Source of the DNA: an uncultured Clostridia bacterium | GTDB lineage: Bacteria; Bacillota; Clostridia; Lachnospirales; Anaerotignaceae | Direction of reading: 5' to 3' | Assembly (NCBI GenBank): GCA_910583755.1 | Contig: CAJTZO010000008.1 | Coordinates: 27,542 to 91,541 of the forward strand | DNA: 64,000 nt | Shown: piece by piece, positions 23,381-31,699 of the stretch | Layout of the letters: each line of letters starts with the position of its first letter | Position numbering within the stretch: the first letter of the stretch is position 1 | Translations under genes and position numbers: made by a program | The notes under the pieces: model-generated | Seen by the model: the letters and a program-made list of their open reading frames with translations, nothing else | Databases searched by the model: none | Told to the model about the DNA's origin: nothing

Positions 23381-25786
23381 TTATATTTCCCAAAACCTTC
23401 CCGCAATAACCGTCATATCATCTTTTCTTCCTTGTTCAGCTTTTTTTTGTGCTTCCTGTAAAATATAATCTGCCACATCTTGAGGATTACTACTGTAAAA
23501 TGTTTCAAATAAAGAAGTAAGCCATGCAACATCATCATCTTCTCCCACAGCTTCCATAATGCCGTCGGTCATAAGCAGCACCATATCATTATGTTTTAAT
23601 AAAATATCGTTTTTTTCCATAGAAACCTGTTGCAAAATTCCAACAGGTAAGGTTTCCGAACGAATTGACATAATTTTTCCATCTCTTAAAATATACGCTG
23701 CTGCTGCTCCCATTTTCATAAATTCTGCTTTTGCTGTATACAAATTGACAGTACAAATATCTAAAGTAGCAAATTTTTCTTCTGCGGAACGCAATAATAA
23801 TACAGAATTAATCATATTAATGGCTAATTCCTTTTCAAATCCGGCTTCTATAAATTGCTCCAAAAGTTCTATGGTTGATTTACTTTCTTCCCTTGCTACC
23901 ATACCACTTCCCATACCATCTGAAAGTGCTATCACAGAAATACCGCTTGCTGTTTCCAAAAAACTAGCACTATCACCAGAAATACCACCCTCCTCTTTCG
24001 GACAGGCTGCTGTTGCTACTGTAAAACGATACTTATTTTCTTCTATCAAACGCAAAGCACACCTTCCACCATTTCCTGCATAGCAAGCATATTTTCCACC
24101 TGCTTTTTTCATGGGTTTATGAAGCATCTTACTAACAAGTGGTATTATTTTTTCACGACACATTTGATTTCCATTACAAGACTTCATAGTAACAATGACT
24201 TCTGTTCCATTTTGTATTCTATCCTCCATCACGGATACATCTTCCACTGTAATTCCTGCTTTATCTAACTTTACCTTTAATTCTTTTTCAACACTTTCTA
24301 AAAAAACACCTCTCACATCTAATTGCCCAGAAAGATTTTCTATAATACTACCTACAGCAAATAATTGCTGACTTACCAACTCTCGACATTCTGCTAATTT
24401 ACTTCTCCAAATACTTTGTGTTTCAAAACTTTCATAACAACGATTGATAGCCTCTACAAAAATATTCCCTTTGACACAATTTTTACGAAATCCTTCTGAT
24501 AACTGTTCTAATTCCACTCTACCTCTTTTTTCACAGATGGATAATGCAGAAAAGGTTGCTTGATATGTTGCATATAATTCTGTATCCCAGCAATACACAG
24601 CTAGTCCACAATTTCGGCAAGCTTTATCTGCAATATTATCTATCAAAAGGGATACATCACTTTTCCCCATTGTTTTTTTATCTAATTCTGGTAAAAATGT
24701 TTTTCCTAAACTTCGAAAAGCTGCTGCAAATTGTGATAGCCTCTCCTCTGTCAATTCTTTCATTTTTAAAAAATAAGTATCTTCTTGAAATTCTTTTTCA
24801 TGAACACCATATGTATTAATAAAAGTAAATGCTCGTTTTGGCACAAACAAAAACAAAATACTTCCTATCAAAAGACCTTTTAAAAAAAAGGTATCTAACA
24901 TAAATTCGCTGCAATAAAATAATACAACTACAACAGCAATAAAAAAACTAACAACAGAAGCAACTTTTCCTAATTCTTTCATAGCACCACAAAGTAAACC
25001 GCCTAAACTTAACGCACAAAATATTTCCATTTCTACTTTGCCACAAACAAGAAGCAAAAAACCAAATAATACTCCTGCCGCCGTTCCAATACCTGCCCCT
25101 CCCCTATATCCTCCTATCAATATCATACAGGATGATAAAATTGCCATAATTGGAATCTGAACAAACGGAATTTTCATATCAGCAGAACCGGCAACTGCTC
25201 CTCCCAAAAGTAAAGCAAGACTCATAATTTCCTCACTTGTCATAATATGCCTTTTTAGACCTTTTTGTAAAAGTAAAATTCCTTTTTCTGCCACATAGGT
25301 CAATAAAAATACTGCAATTCCTTCTACTGCTGCAATTCCACCATAAAAATAAGAACCGCCTCGTATGGCTGAAAACAAAAAACCGCCTAATAAAGTTGCT
25401 CCACCACCAAACGAGGCCTTTAAGAGGGTAGAAGGGTATTTTATTTTACTGTTGGCGCCCCAATGAAACGCTAAACAGAAAATAACACAAAGTATGTATT
25501 TTTGTTTGCTTTCACAATTACTCCACAAAATTCCTGAAGTAACTGCCGCTACAACACGATAAAAGCGTTTTCCCTGCATCAAAAATGCCGAAAGATACGC
25601 AATTCCCATCGGATTTAAGATTTGAAATACTGTTGTATTTCCCCATAAAAAGCCAATACTCAATAGGATACTCTCCTTCATAAATGTCCCTTTGTTTGGT
25701 ATTTTTAATATCTTATGTAAGGGTAACTTAGGAGGTAGCATTTTTCCAAAACCAGAACGTTCTATGATAATTTCTGTTTTTTCCAT
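23381..25786 (-). CDS. spoIIE: Stage II sporulation protein E, PP2C-type phosphatase
   Basis: Dephosphorylates SpoIIAA and so releases the first forespore sigma factor, sigma-F, after asymmetric division. The 801-aa length matches the family. The N-terminal third is a bundle of about ten membrane helices (from about residue 40 to 320), the middle is the FtsZ-interacting regulatory region, and the C-terminal PP2C domain shows VIALSDGMGSGMVAREES and LLMTDGIMEAV, which carry metal-binding Asp residues. The ATG at 25786 has GGGGAG upstream; the in-frame TTG five codons earlier overlaps that site and is rejected. Its promoter has the rare 21-base spacing known for spoIIE in B. subtilis. The gene implies a spore former. 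Confidence 0.96.
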   Translation of the reverse strand: MEKTEIIIERSGFGKMLPPKLPLHKILKIPNKGTFMKESILLSIGFLWGNTTVFQILNPMGIAYLSAFLMQGKRFYRVVAAVTSGILWSNCESKQKYILCVIFCLAFHWGANSKIKYPSTLLKASFGGGATLLGGFLFSAIRGGSYFYGGIAAVEGIAVFLLTYVAEKGILLLQKGLKRHIMTSEEIMSLALLLGGAVAGSADMKIPFVQIPIMAILSSCMILIGGYRGGAGIGTAAGVLFGFLLLVCGKVEMEIFCALSLGGLLCGAMKELGKVASVVSFFIAVVVVLFYCSEFMLDTFFLKGLLIGSILFLFVPKRAFTFINTYGVHEKEFQEDTYFLKMKELTEERLSQFAAAFRSLGKTFLPELDKKTMGKSDVSLLIDNIADKACRNCGLAVYCWDTELYATYQATFSALSICEKRGRVELEQLSEGFRKNCVKGNIFVEAINRCYESFETQSIWRSKLAECRELVSQQLFAVGSIIENLSGQLDVRGVFLESVEKELKVKLDKAGITVEDVSVMEDRIQNGTEVIVTMKSCNGNQMCREKIIPLVSKMLHKPMKKAGGKYACYAGNGGRCALRLIEENKYRFTVATAACPKEEGGISGDSASFLETASGISVIALSDGMGSGMVAREESKSTIELLEQFIEAGFEKELAINMINSVLLLRSAEEKFATLDICTVNLYTAKAEFMKMGAAAAYILRDGKIMSIRSETLPVGILQQVSMEKNDILLKHNDMVLLMTDGIMEAVGEDDDVAWLTSLFETFYSSNPQDVADYILQEAQKKAEQGRKDDMTVIAGRFWEI

Positions 25787-25818
25787 AACATTTCTCCCCA
25801 ACTTTTTATTCTATGCTC

Positions 25819-25851
25819 ATTATACAAAATTAGAACGAACTTTTTTGTCAA
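25819..25851 (-). promoter_or_regulatory. spoIIE promoter with 21-base spacer and possible Spo0A box
   Basis: On the minus strand, TTGACA, 21 bases, then TATAAT. Both hexamers are perfect but too far apart for ordinary sigma-A use. The B. subtilis spoIIE promoter is known to have this spacing and to need Spo0A. Reading the plus strand, TGTCAAA at 25846 matches the 0A box TGNCGAA at 6 of 7 positions and overlaps the -35 element. Confidence 0.7.
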
Positions 25852-25892
25852 ATGCAGAAAGAAGAATTGACTTTTTTATGTCTTTTAGTGAC

Positions 25893-25927
25893 AAAAAAGC
25901 CTGCCTTTTTATTTTGGCAGACTTTTT
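25893..25927 (-). terminator. Terminator behind the threonine-aldolase-like gene
   Basis: The stem GTCTGCC/GGCAGGC with an AT-rich loop and one wobble pair, with TTTTTT on the minus strand and also a T-run on the plus strand. Confidence 0.75.
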
Positions 25928-26019
25928 TCTAAAAAATTTTAAAGTTTTATTGAAAGCTGAAAAACCATGTGTTTTCAAGAAAAGTTTATAAAATTTCTCC
26001 TATAGCGTTTCTAAAATTC

Positions 26020-27042
26020 TCACGCTTCCTGAATCAACTTGATTAATTTTTGTACATTTTCCTCTTTTGTTGCCCAACTTGTTACAATTCTAATAGTTGT
26101 ATGTTTATCATCTACTTTTTTCCAGATAGTAAACAAAAATTCTTTTTCTAGTTTTTGTAAAACATCATCCGGAAAAATAGGAAAAAGTTGATTACTGCAA
26201 GGCGAAAACTGGAAGGAATATCCTTTTTGTGCAATAGCATTTTTTATTTTTTCTGCCATAGCATTTGCATGTTCTCCTATCTTTTGGTACAAGTCACTTT
26301 CAAAAAGCGCTTCAAACTGCATACCCAAAAGCCAACCTTTTGCTAACATAGCACCTTTTTGCTTAATAGAAAATCTAAAATCCTCATTCCATTCTCTTTG
26401 GAACATAATTAATGCTTCTCCAAACAGTGCACCACATTTTGTCCCTCCTAAATATAATACATCAACTAAATTTGCATAATCTGCAAAAGCAATATCATTA
26501 TATTTTGAAGCAATCGCAGATGCCATCCTTGCACCATCTAAATAAAAAATTAAATGATGTTCTTTACAAAAATTATGTAACTCTTGTAATTCTTTTTTAG
26601 TATACAATGTTCCCACTTCCGTAGGATTTGAAACATATACCATTTTAGGCTGTACCATATGTTCATCTGTATGAATTTCTAATGCTTTTTTCACTGTTTC
26701 TATGGTCAATTTTCCCTCTTTTGATGGCATAGCAATCACTTTATGACCTGTTGCTTCAATCGCACCTGTCTCATGTACATTGATATGTCCACTATCTGCT
26801 GCAATCACTGCTTGATATGGTTTTAAGCAATGAGAAATCATAACTAAATTTGTTTGTGTTCCTCCTACCAAAAAATGTACATCACAGTCAAAACATTGTA
26901 ACTGTTTTTTTATATATTCTGCTGCTTTTTTGCAATGTTCATCTTCTCCATATCCTACATTTTGTATCAAATTTTCCTTTGTCATTCTTTCTAAAATAAT
27001 GTTATGAGCACCCTCGCTATAATCATTTTTAAACGAAATCAT
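26020..27042 (-). CDS. ltaE: Low-specificity L-threonine aldolase or related beta-eliminating lyase
   Basis: PLP enzyme of fold type I that probably splits L-threonine into glycine and acetaldehyde. Features at 340 aa: N-terminal FKNDYSEGAH, the cofactor-stacking segment VGGTQTNLVMI, IYLDGAR-type Asp (LIFYLDGARMASA), and the PLP-binding Lys in LYLGGTKCGALFGEA. Proteins of this exact type are often annotated simply as aminotransferase class V or beta-eliminating lyase, so the substrate is less sure than the fold. A GAGGAAAGGGG site lies upstream, and the 57-aa gene ends 34 bases before, suggesting cotranscription. Confidence 0.85.
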   Translation of the reverse strand: MISFKNDYSEGAHNIILERMTKENLIQNVGYGEDEHCKKAAEYIKKQLQCFDCDVHFLVGGTQTNLVMISHCLKPYQAVIAADSGHINVHETGAIEATGHKVIAMPSKEGKLTIETVKKALEIHTDEHMVQPKMVYVSNPTEVGTLYTKKELQELHNFCKEHHLIFYLDGARMASAIASKYNDIAFADYANLVDVLYLGGTKCGALFGEALIMFQREWNEDFRFSIKQKGAMLAKGWLLGMQFEALFESDLYQKIGEHANAMAEKIKNAIAQKGYSFQFSPCSNQLFPIFPDDVLQKLEKEFLFTIWKKVDDKHTTIRIVTSWATKEENVQKLIKLIQEA

Positions 27043-27076
27043 AATAACCCCTTTCCTCCTCTTGCAGCCCTATTTT

Positions 27077-27250
27077 TTAATATGCATCATATTCGTCATC
27101 ATAATAAAAATGTCCTCTAGTGTAGCCATATTCTGTCATTTTTGGTCTGCTACTTTTCTTTTTTGTACTTTTTTTTCTTTGTACTTCTGCTTCCCTTTCC
27201 ATTTTTCTTTTTCTATCGTACCGTTCTGCCTCTGATGCTTTTTTAGACAC
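27077..27250 (-). CDS. Small highly charged protein, 57 aa
   Basis: The start is set at a GTG at 27250 (VSKKASEAERYDRKRK) because GGAGGG lies seven bases upstream; the longer frame starting at 27280 has no ribosome site. The first 35 residues are almost all Lys, Arg and Glu. The C terminus is aromatic and acidic (YGYTRGHFYYDDEYDAY). No signal peptide or membrane helix is seen. Its basic helix and acidic tail could bind nucleic acid or a partner protein, but no family is recognised. A well-formed sigma-A promoter directly upstream and a good ribosome site make it a credible gene, probably leading a two-gene unit with the threonine-aldolase-like gene. Confidence 0.7.
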   Translation of the reverse strand: MSKKASEAERYDRKRKMEREAEVQRKKSTKKKSSRPKMTEYGYTRGHFYYDDEYDAY

Positions 27251-27295
27251 TTTTTTTCCCTCCGCTATTTCAAAAATCACATCATATTCTCATAT

Positions 27296-27324
27296 ATCTT
27301 ATGTAAAAGCAACATCTTTGTCAA
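27296..27324 (-). promoter_or_regulatory. Sigma-A promoter for the 57-aa gene
   Basis: On the minus strand, TTGACA, a 17-base spacer, then TAAGAT. The -10 lies about 45 bases upstream of the GTG start, leaving a short leader. Confidence 0.75.
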
Positions 27325-27372
27325 CTACTTTATCTAAAAAATAATAAATTGATTATCTTTTGTCAAAGAAAA

Positions 27373-27396
27373 GCAGCAGATAAAAATATCTGCTGC
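27373..27396 (-). terminator. Terminator of a small transcription unit
   Basis: A stem GCAGCAGATA/TATCTGCTGC (10 bp, 4-base loop) followed on the minus strand by TTTTCTTTG. It starts one base after the stop of the 32-codon reading frame. Confidence 0.7.
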
Positions 27397-27397
27397 C

Positions 27398-27496
27398 TTA
27401 ACATAGTTTATAATTGATTACTTTGGTTCTTTCCTTTGTGGTTTTTACGTTTTTCTTTTGTACTTTTTGTTCCTTTTTCTTTTGTATATTATGCAT
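27398..27496 (-). CDS. Possible 32-aa lysine-rich small protein
   Basis: A 32-codon frame from ATG to TAA lying inside the small transcription unit and stopping one base before the terminator stem. The peptide (MHNIQKKKEQKVQKKNVKTT, then KERTKVINYKLC) has 11 Lys and one Arg, no acidic patch and a C-terminal Cys. Against it: the nearest purine-rich site (GAGAAAGG) is about 20 bases upstream of the ATG, too far for normal initiation, and A-rich DNA gives Lys codons by chance. For it: the stop and terminator fit tightly. I treat translation as open. Confidence 0.35.
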   Translation of the reverse strand: MHNIQKKKEQKVQKKNVKTTKERTKVINYKLC

Positions 27497-27571
27497 TATC
27501 TTGTGTATATTATAACCTTTCTCTTTGGTGATTAAAGAAGAAAAACAAAGTCTACTTTTCTTCTTTATTTT

Positions 27572-27600
27572 ATTTTATACAATCTTTTTTTACGTGTCAA
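27572..27600 (-). promoter_or_regulatory. Sigma-A promoter of the small transcription unit
   Basis: On the minus strand, TTGACA, a 17-base spacer, then TAAAAT. This is nearly a consensus promoter and points into the gap away from any large gene. Confidence 0.75.
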
Positions 27601-27738
27601 GAAAAGAAAACAAAATTATATATTTTCCATAAAATGCCTAAAAATCAAGGTTATAGTTTATGATTTTTTCATAATCACTATTTTTCTCCTCTTTTTTTAT
27701 AGAAATTATACAAGGATAAAAAAATTAAAACCAATGTA

Positions 27739-27757
27739 TCATGCAAATTGCATGATA
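27739..27757 (-). terminator. Palindrome behind the mglB-like gene
   Basis: A perfect 9-bp inverted repeat with a single-base centre. On the minus strand it is followed by CATTGGTTTTAATTTTTTT, so it could be a weak terminator, or else a protein-binding site. Confidence 0.4.
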
Positions 27758-27818
27758 TACCATTATTATACAATAATTATCATAAAAATAAAACTTTTCT
27801 TAAGATAAAAACAGTTTT

Positions 27819-28859
27819 TTATTTTTTATATTCATCTTCTTTCGTCATTTCTTCCAATCTTACAATACTATATTGTGCAAAAATATATTTTTCTCTCAAC
27901 AAATACATATTTTTTGTAACATCTTCTCCCATTGCCAAATGATAACCTAATTTAAAAATTAATTCTGCTTGCTTTTCCGCATCATTTTTTACAGTTCCTG
28001 CTAATTTTCCTTGTGCCATTGCTTCTATTGCTAATGCTGTTCCATCAATTCCTACTACAACTGGTAATTCTTTTTCTATATTTTCATAGGCATCAATCGC
28101 TCCTAGTGCCATATCATCATTATTGCACAATATTAATTCGATTTTATCATCATAAATTTGCAGCCATTGGTTCATTTTTGTTTCTGCTTGACTTCTTAAC
28201 CAATTTGCAGTATCTCCTGCTAGTTTATCCATTTGTATACCTGCTTCTGTAATCGTTTTAACAGCATATTCTGTTCTTAAAAGTGCATCTTGATGCCCTT
28301 GCTCTCCCTCTAAAACAACATATTGCAATTTTCCATCTCCATTTTTATCTATTGCATGATTTTTATGATATTGCTCTATCACAATCTGTCCTTCTAGTTT
28401 TCCGCTTTCGCTGGCTTCCGCTCCCACATAATATACCTTATCCCATCTTTCTAAATCTTCCTTTACAGGCTCCCGATTAAAAAATATCACTGGAATATTT
28501 GCCGCTTTTGCCTTATCAATTATCGTTGCTGCAACTGTTCTATCTACCAAATTCACACAAAGAACATCACATCCTTGCTCAATTAACTTATCAATATGTT
28601 CATTTTGCATGGTTTGACTTCCTTTTGCATCCATGATATTCATTGTTATTTTAATATTTTTTTGCTGTTCTGCCTCTTTTCCTTCTTCTTGTATATTCGC
28701 AACTATCATGTTAATAAAAGTGTCATCTTTCCGATATACCGTTAGTCCTATTTTAATTTCTGGTACGATAATTACTTTTTCTGTTGTTTTTTTACTACAG
28801 CTTACCTGAAAAAGCAGTAGAAATATACAACACAATAAATATAATTTTTTTTGCTTCAT
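27819..28859 (-). CDS. mglB: Galactose/glucose-binding lipoprotein (MglB-like)
   Basis: An extracellular sugar-binding protein of 346 aa, anchored by a lipoprotein signal (lipobox VSC at about residues 19-21). It closely follows E. coli MglB: the calcium loop DKNGDGKLQYV, then EGEQGHQDALLRTEYAV, then DTANWLRSQAETKMNQWL with the sugar-stacking Trp, then ILCNNDDMALGAIDA. This makes D-galactose or D-glucose the likely ligand. It is the last gene of a run yesN-yesM-anchored binding protein-mglB. No mglA or mglC follows; the next 540 bases hold only small elements. It may therefore serve as a receptor for the two-component system, or feed a transporter encoded elsewhere. Confidence 0.88.
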   Translation of the reverse strand: MKQKKLYLLCCIFLLLFQVSCSKKTTEKVIIVPEIKIGLTVYRKDDTFINMIVANIQEEGKEAEQQKNIKITMNIMDAKGSQTMQNEHIDKLIEQGCDVLCVNLVDRTVAATIIDKAKAANIPVIFFNREPVKEDLERWDKVYYVGAEASESGKLEGQIVIEQYHKNHAIDKNGDGKLQYVVLEGEQGHQDALLRTEYAVKTITEAGIQMDKLAGDTANWLRSQAETKMNQWLQIYDDKIELILCNNDDMALGAIDAYENIEKELPVVVGIDGTALAIEAMAQGKLAGTVKNDAEKQAELIFKLGYHLAMGEDVTKNMYLLREKYIFAQYSIVRLEEMTKEDEYKK

Positions 28860-28870
28860 ATCATTCTCCT

Positions 28871-29812
28871 TTAACGTACAAATGGAAACAACAATCTTTG
28901 ATTTTCTTTTGTATACATATTATGTCGATTTACAAAAGCATAATCAATTCTTCCTTCTTCCTTTTTTTCTATTTTGTGAAGTGTTTCCATTGCCGTACGC
29001 ATACTTAAATATCCTAAATTAAAATCATTTTGTATTATAGTCGCTGCAATATCTTCTTTCTCAATATAAGAAGGTGTTTTTGTTGTCATACCAAAACCAT
29101 ATACCATAATATTATTTTTTTGTAACCGTTGTACTGTTTCCGCTGTTATATCCAATATGGTTGGTTCTAATGCAATGATAATATCTGGCTCTGTCTGCTG
29201 TATTACCTGTTCTAAATTGACACTTGCATTAAATTCTTGCCTTATCATCGCCTTTGCTCTTTTTTCCAGCATAGACAACAAAGCATTTTTTCTTTGATTA
29301 ATTGCTTCGCAATTCAAGCTACTTTCTAACAACAATATTTTTTTATTAAAAATTCCTTTTACAAATATTTTTCTTCCTAATTCTTTTCCCATTTCTTCAT
29401 CTTGTCCTAAAATAACATAAGAAATAGCATCACTTTGTATTGTATTTCCCATACAAATAATAGGAATCTTTTCTATTGCTGTTTCTATTGTGCTTTTTAA
29501 TTCTTCATTTTCTACTGGTGTGATAATAATTGCTTCCGCTCCACTATTGATTTCTCTTTCTATAAGTTTTTTCTGTTCTTGTGCGCTGTTTTGCTCCGAT
29601 AATGTGACAAGGCTCATTTCTACATCCATGTCATTTGCCGCCTGTTCTAGTCCCTGCTGCAAATTTACAATGGCTTCACTACTACTTTCTCTTGTAATCA
29701 CTGAAATCTTTGTATAAACAGATTTTACTGGCTCTACAGGAAAGGAAAGAAAAGAAAACATCATAAAAAAAACAATGATAGAAAAAATTAAAAATATATT
29801 TTTTCCCTTCAA
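28871..29812 (-). CDS. Membrane-anchored sugar-binding protein, probable co-sensor of the YesM kinase
   Basis: A 313-aa type 1 periplasmic-binding-protein fold (SVITRESSSEAIVNLQQGLEQAAND, then NSGAEAIIITPVENEE). The N terminus has a hydrophobic segment (about residues 5-24) without a lipobox, so it is likely a membrane-anchored, outward-facing protein. The start is a TTG at 29812 that overlaps the TGA stop of the kinase gene, with GGGGAGG upstream; the GTG six codons earlier overlaps that site. Such coupling implies equal synthesis with the kinase. In Clostridium a comparable anchored protein, XylFII, forms a xylose receptor with LytS. The arrangement here suggests a related sensor; the sugar is unknown. 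Confidence 0.8.
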   Translation of the reverse strand: MKGKNIFLIFSIIVFFMMFSFLSFPVEPVKSVYTKISVITRESSSEAIVNLQQGLEQAANDMDVEMSLVTLSEQNSAQEQKKLIEREINSGAEAIIITPVENEELKSTIETAIEKIPIICMGNTIQSDAISYVILGQDEEMGKELGRKIFVKGIFNKKILLLESSLNCEAINQRKNALLSMLEKRAKAMIRQEFNASVNLEQVIQQTEPDIIIALEPTILDITAETVQRLQKNNIMVYGFGMTTKTPSYIEKEDIAATIIQNDFNLGYLSMRTAMETLHKIEKKEEGRIDYAFVNRHNMYTKENQRLLFPFVR

Positions 29813-31605
29813 TTTTTTCCACCTCCCCACTGTTCTGCTTGTTCATAAGGCAGCAAAGGCAAATGAATCCGTATTGTTGTTCCTACATCTGCTTCGCTTA
29901 TTATGGTCAAACCATAATTTTCACCAAAATAAAGCTGGATTCTTTCATGTACATTTTTTAAACCGATACCACTCCCTTTTCCTCTATGACTACTTTCCCT
30001 TTTTAAAAGTCCATTTATTTCTTCTTCTGGAATTCCCATACCATTGTCTCTTACTTCAATATAAAGGGAATCCTCTTCTGCATAAGCATTGACTTCAATT
30101 TCTCCTTCATCATCCATCAATTCCATGCCATGATAAACTGCATTTTCTAACAAAGGTTGTATAATCAATTTAATGCTTGTCATATGCAAAATATCTTGTG
30201 CTGTATGGATGTGAAAAGTAAAATTACGAAAACGCATATGCTGTATAGTAATATAACTTTCTGCATGGTTTAGCTCATCTTTTAATGGAATAATATTTTT
30301 TCCTTTACTTAATCCTATCCGAAAAAACTTTGCAAGAGATGTTACCATAATAATTGCTTCTTGATACCTTTCATTTTCTACCATCCACACAATGGAATCT
30401 AAAGTATTATATAAAAAATGTGGATTAATTTGACTCTGTAAGGCATCAAATTCACTTTTTCTTTTAGACTCTTGTTCTGACACAATATCCTGCATTAATT
30501 TTTTCATTTGTTCTGCCATAGATTTTATGGTCTCTCCCAAATGCCGGATTTCATAAGAACCTCCTATGGCAATCTCTGCATCTAAATGCCCCTGTTCTAA
30601 TTCTTTCACCGATTTTTCTAACTCCATAATAGGATATGCAATTTTAGAAGAAATAAAATTGTTGGCTATTAGTAAAAGCAATATGGTAAGGGAAAATAAA
30701 AATAATACAAACATTTTAATTTGAAAATCATTTTGAAAATTTTCTGTCATCGAAAAAATCCCTACAATCTTCCAGCCAGTATATCCCACTGTTTTTACAG
30801 TTACAAGTCTTTTTTTTCCTTGAAAATGCTCAATATGGCTGCCATCTTCATATTTTGCCGCTTTTTTATTATTTTCTTGTTCCAGATTAGAATAAATGAG
30901 TTGTTGTCTAGGATGATATATAATTTCTCCATTGCTATTCATTAAATATACATACCCTGATTTCCCTAAATCTATATTTTTAAAAATTTGTTCAATCCCA
31001 CTAAAATTCATATCCACCAATAAAACACCTGTTTCTGTCTTTCCTCCTGTCGTTAATTCTACCGAACGACTTAAAGAAACCACCCATTTATATTTATAAT
31101 CAATGTCCTCAAATAAATTTTGTACATGTGGTGTAGAAAAATGAATATTTTCCATTTTATATTGTGCTTCATAAAACCAACTTTCTTTTTTGGGTTCTGC
31201 TGTTTTTTTCAACCTTGCTAAAGGTGTTGCATCAATCAGTTGTCCTTCTTTATCAAAAACTGCAATACTGACAATACTTTCTCGATTAGATTCATATAAT
31301 AAATTCATATCACTATTAAAGCTTTGCTCTGCCATATCACAATTTTGTAGTACACGATAACGCATAGTATCTGATGTTTTCATTAAATTTCTTAAATAGC
31401 CATCTAAACTCATATTAACCTGATTAACAATTCTTTTATTATTTTCTTCTAAAACCATTTCATTTTCCGCAGAAAAACGGAGATATAAGGATATGCCAAT
31501 AAAAATACTGCCACAAACTGCCACAACACTAAAACAAATCGAAATAATAAAACGAATATCTTTTTTAATAAAATATTGTATGATATTTCGTATTTTTTCT
31601 TTCAT
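29809..31605 (-). CDS. YesM/LytS-family sensor histidine kinase
   Basis: Sensor kinase of 598 aa. A membrane helix lies at about residues 18-40, an extracellular Cache-like domain at about 45-290, a second helix at about 295-315, then a HAMP linker. The His_kinase domain of the LytS/YesM type has its phosphoacceptor His in QSQINPHFLYNTLDSIVW, followed by a GHKL ATPase (RDNGMGIPEEE, GSGIGLKNVHERI). AAGGAG precedes the ATG. It should phosphorylate the YesN-type regulator encoded 94 bases upstream. Its 3' end overlaps the next gene by four bases. Stimulus is probably a sugar, by way of the two binding proteins. Confidence 0.92.
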   Translation of the reverse strand: MKEKIRNIIQYFIKKDIRFIISICFSVVAVCGSIFIGISLYLRFSAENEMVLEENNKRIVNQVNMSLDGYLRNLMKTSDTMRYRVLQNCDMAEQSFNSDMNLLYESNRESIVSIAVFDKEGQLIDATPLARLKKTAEPKKESWFYEAQYKMENIHFSTPHVQNLFEDIDYKYKWVVSLSRSVELTTGGKTETGVLLVDMNFSGIEQIFKNIDLGKSGYVYLMNSNGEIIYHPRQQLIYSNLEQENNKKAAKYEDGSHIEHFQGKKRLVTVKTVGYTGWKIVGIFSMTENFQNDFQIKMFVLFLFSLTILLLLIANNFISSKIAYPIMELEKSVKELEQGHLDAEIAIGGSYEIRHLGETIKSMAEQMKKLMQDIVSEQESKRKSEFDALQSQINPHFLYNTLDSIVWMVENERYQEAIIMVTSLAKFFRIGLSKGKNIIPLKDELNHAESYITIQHMRFRNFTFHIHTAQDILHMTSIKLIIQPLLENAVYHGMELMDDEGEIEVNAYAEEDSLYIEVRDNGMGIPEEEINGLLKRESSHRGKGSGIGLKNVHERIQLYFGENYGLTIISEADVGTTIRIHLPLLPYEQAEQWGGGKN

Positions 31606-31699
31606 GTTTTTTCTCCTTCATCTTTATATTCACCAGTTTGTCAACAAAATCTTTTTTCATAAACCAAAACCTTAATTTTTTGACAAATTATTATCTTTT

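Larger units (their letters stand above)
27373..27566 (-). ncRNA. Candidate small RNA or small mRNA, about 190 nt
   Basis: A self-contained unit: a near-consensus sigma-A promoter (27572-27600), a perfect 11-bp hairpin at the expected 5' end (27534-27566, AAAGAAGAAAA/TTTTCTTCTTT), about 130 bases of AT-rich sequence, and a terminator hairpin at 27373-27396. It contains the reading frame at 27398-27496 but has no well-placed ribosome site for it. Free-standing promoter, 5' hairpin and terminator in an otherwise empty gap are typical of regulatory RNAs. It matches no named RNA family that I know. Confidence 0.5.
27497..27818. other. AT-rich gap behind the galactose-binding protein gene
   Basis: About 320 bases. 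The left part holds the promoter and 5' hairpin of the small unit. A perfect palindrome ATCATGCAA-A-TTGCATGAT at 27739-27757 lies behind the mglB-like gene and is followed on the minus strand by a T-rich stretch, so it may end that transcript. I see nothing else. Confidence 0.5.

Noticed and set aside
27373..27600. CRISPR or phage-related element in the empty gap
   Set aside because: No repeat-spacer periodicity and no integrase or attachment-like duplication; simple promoter and terminator signals explain the structure.
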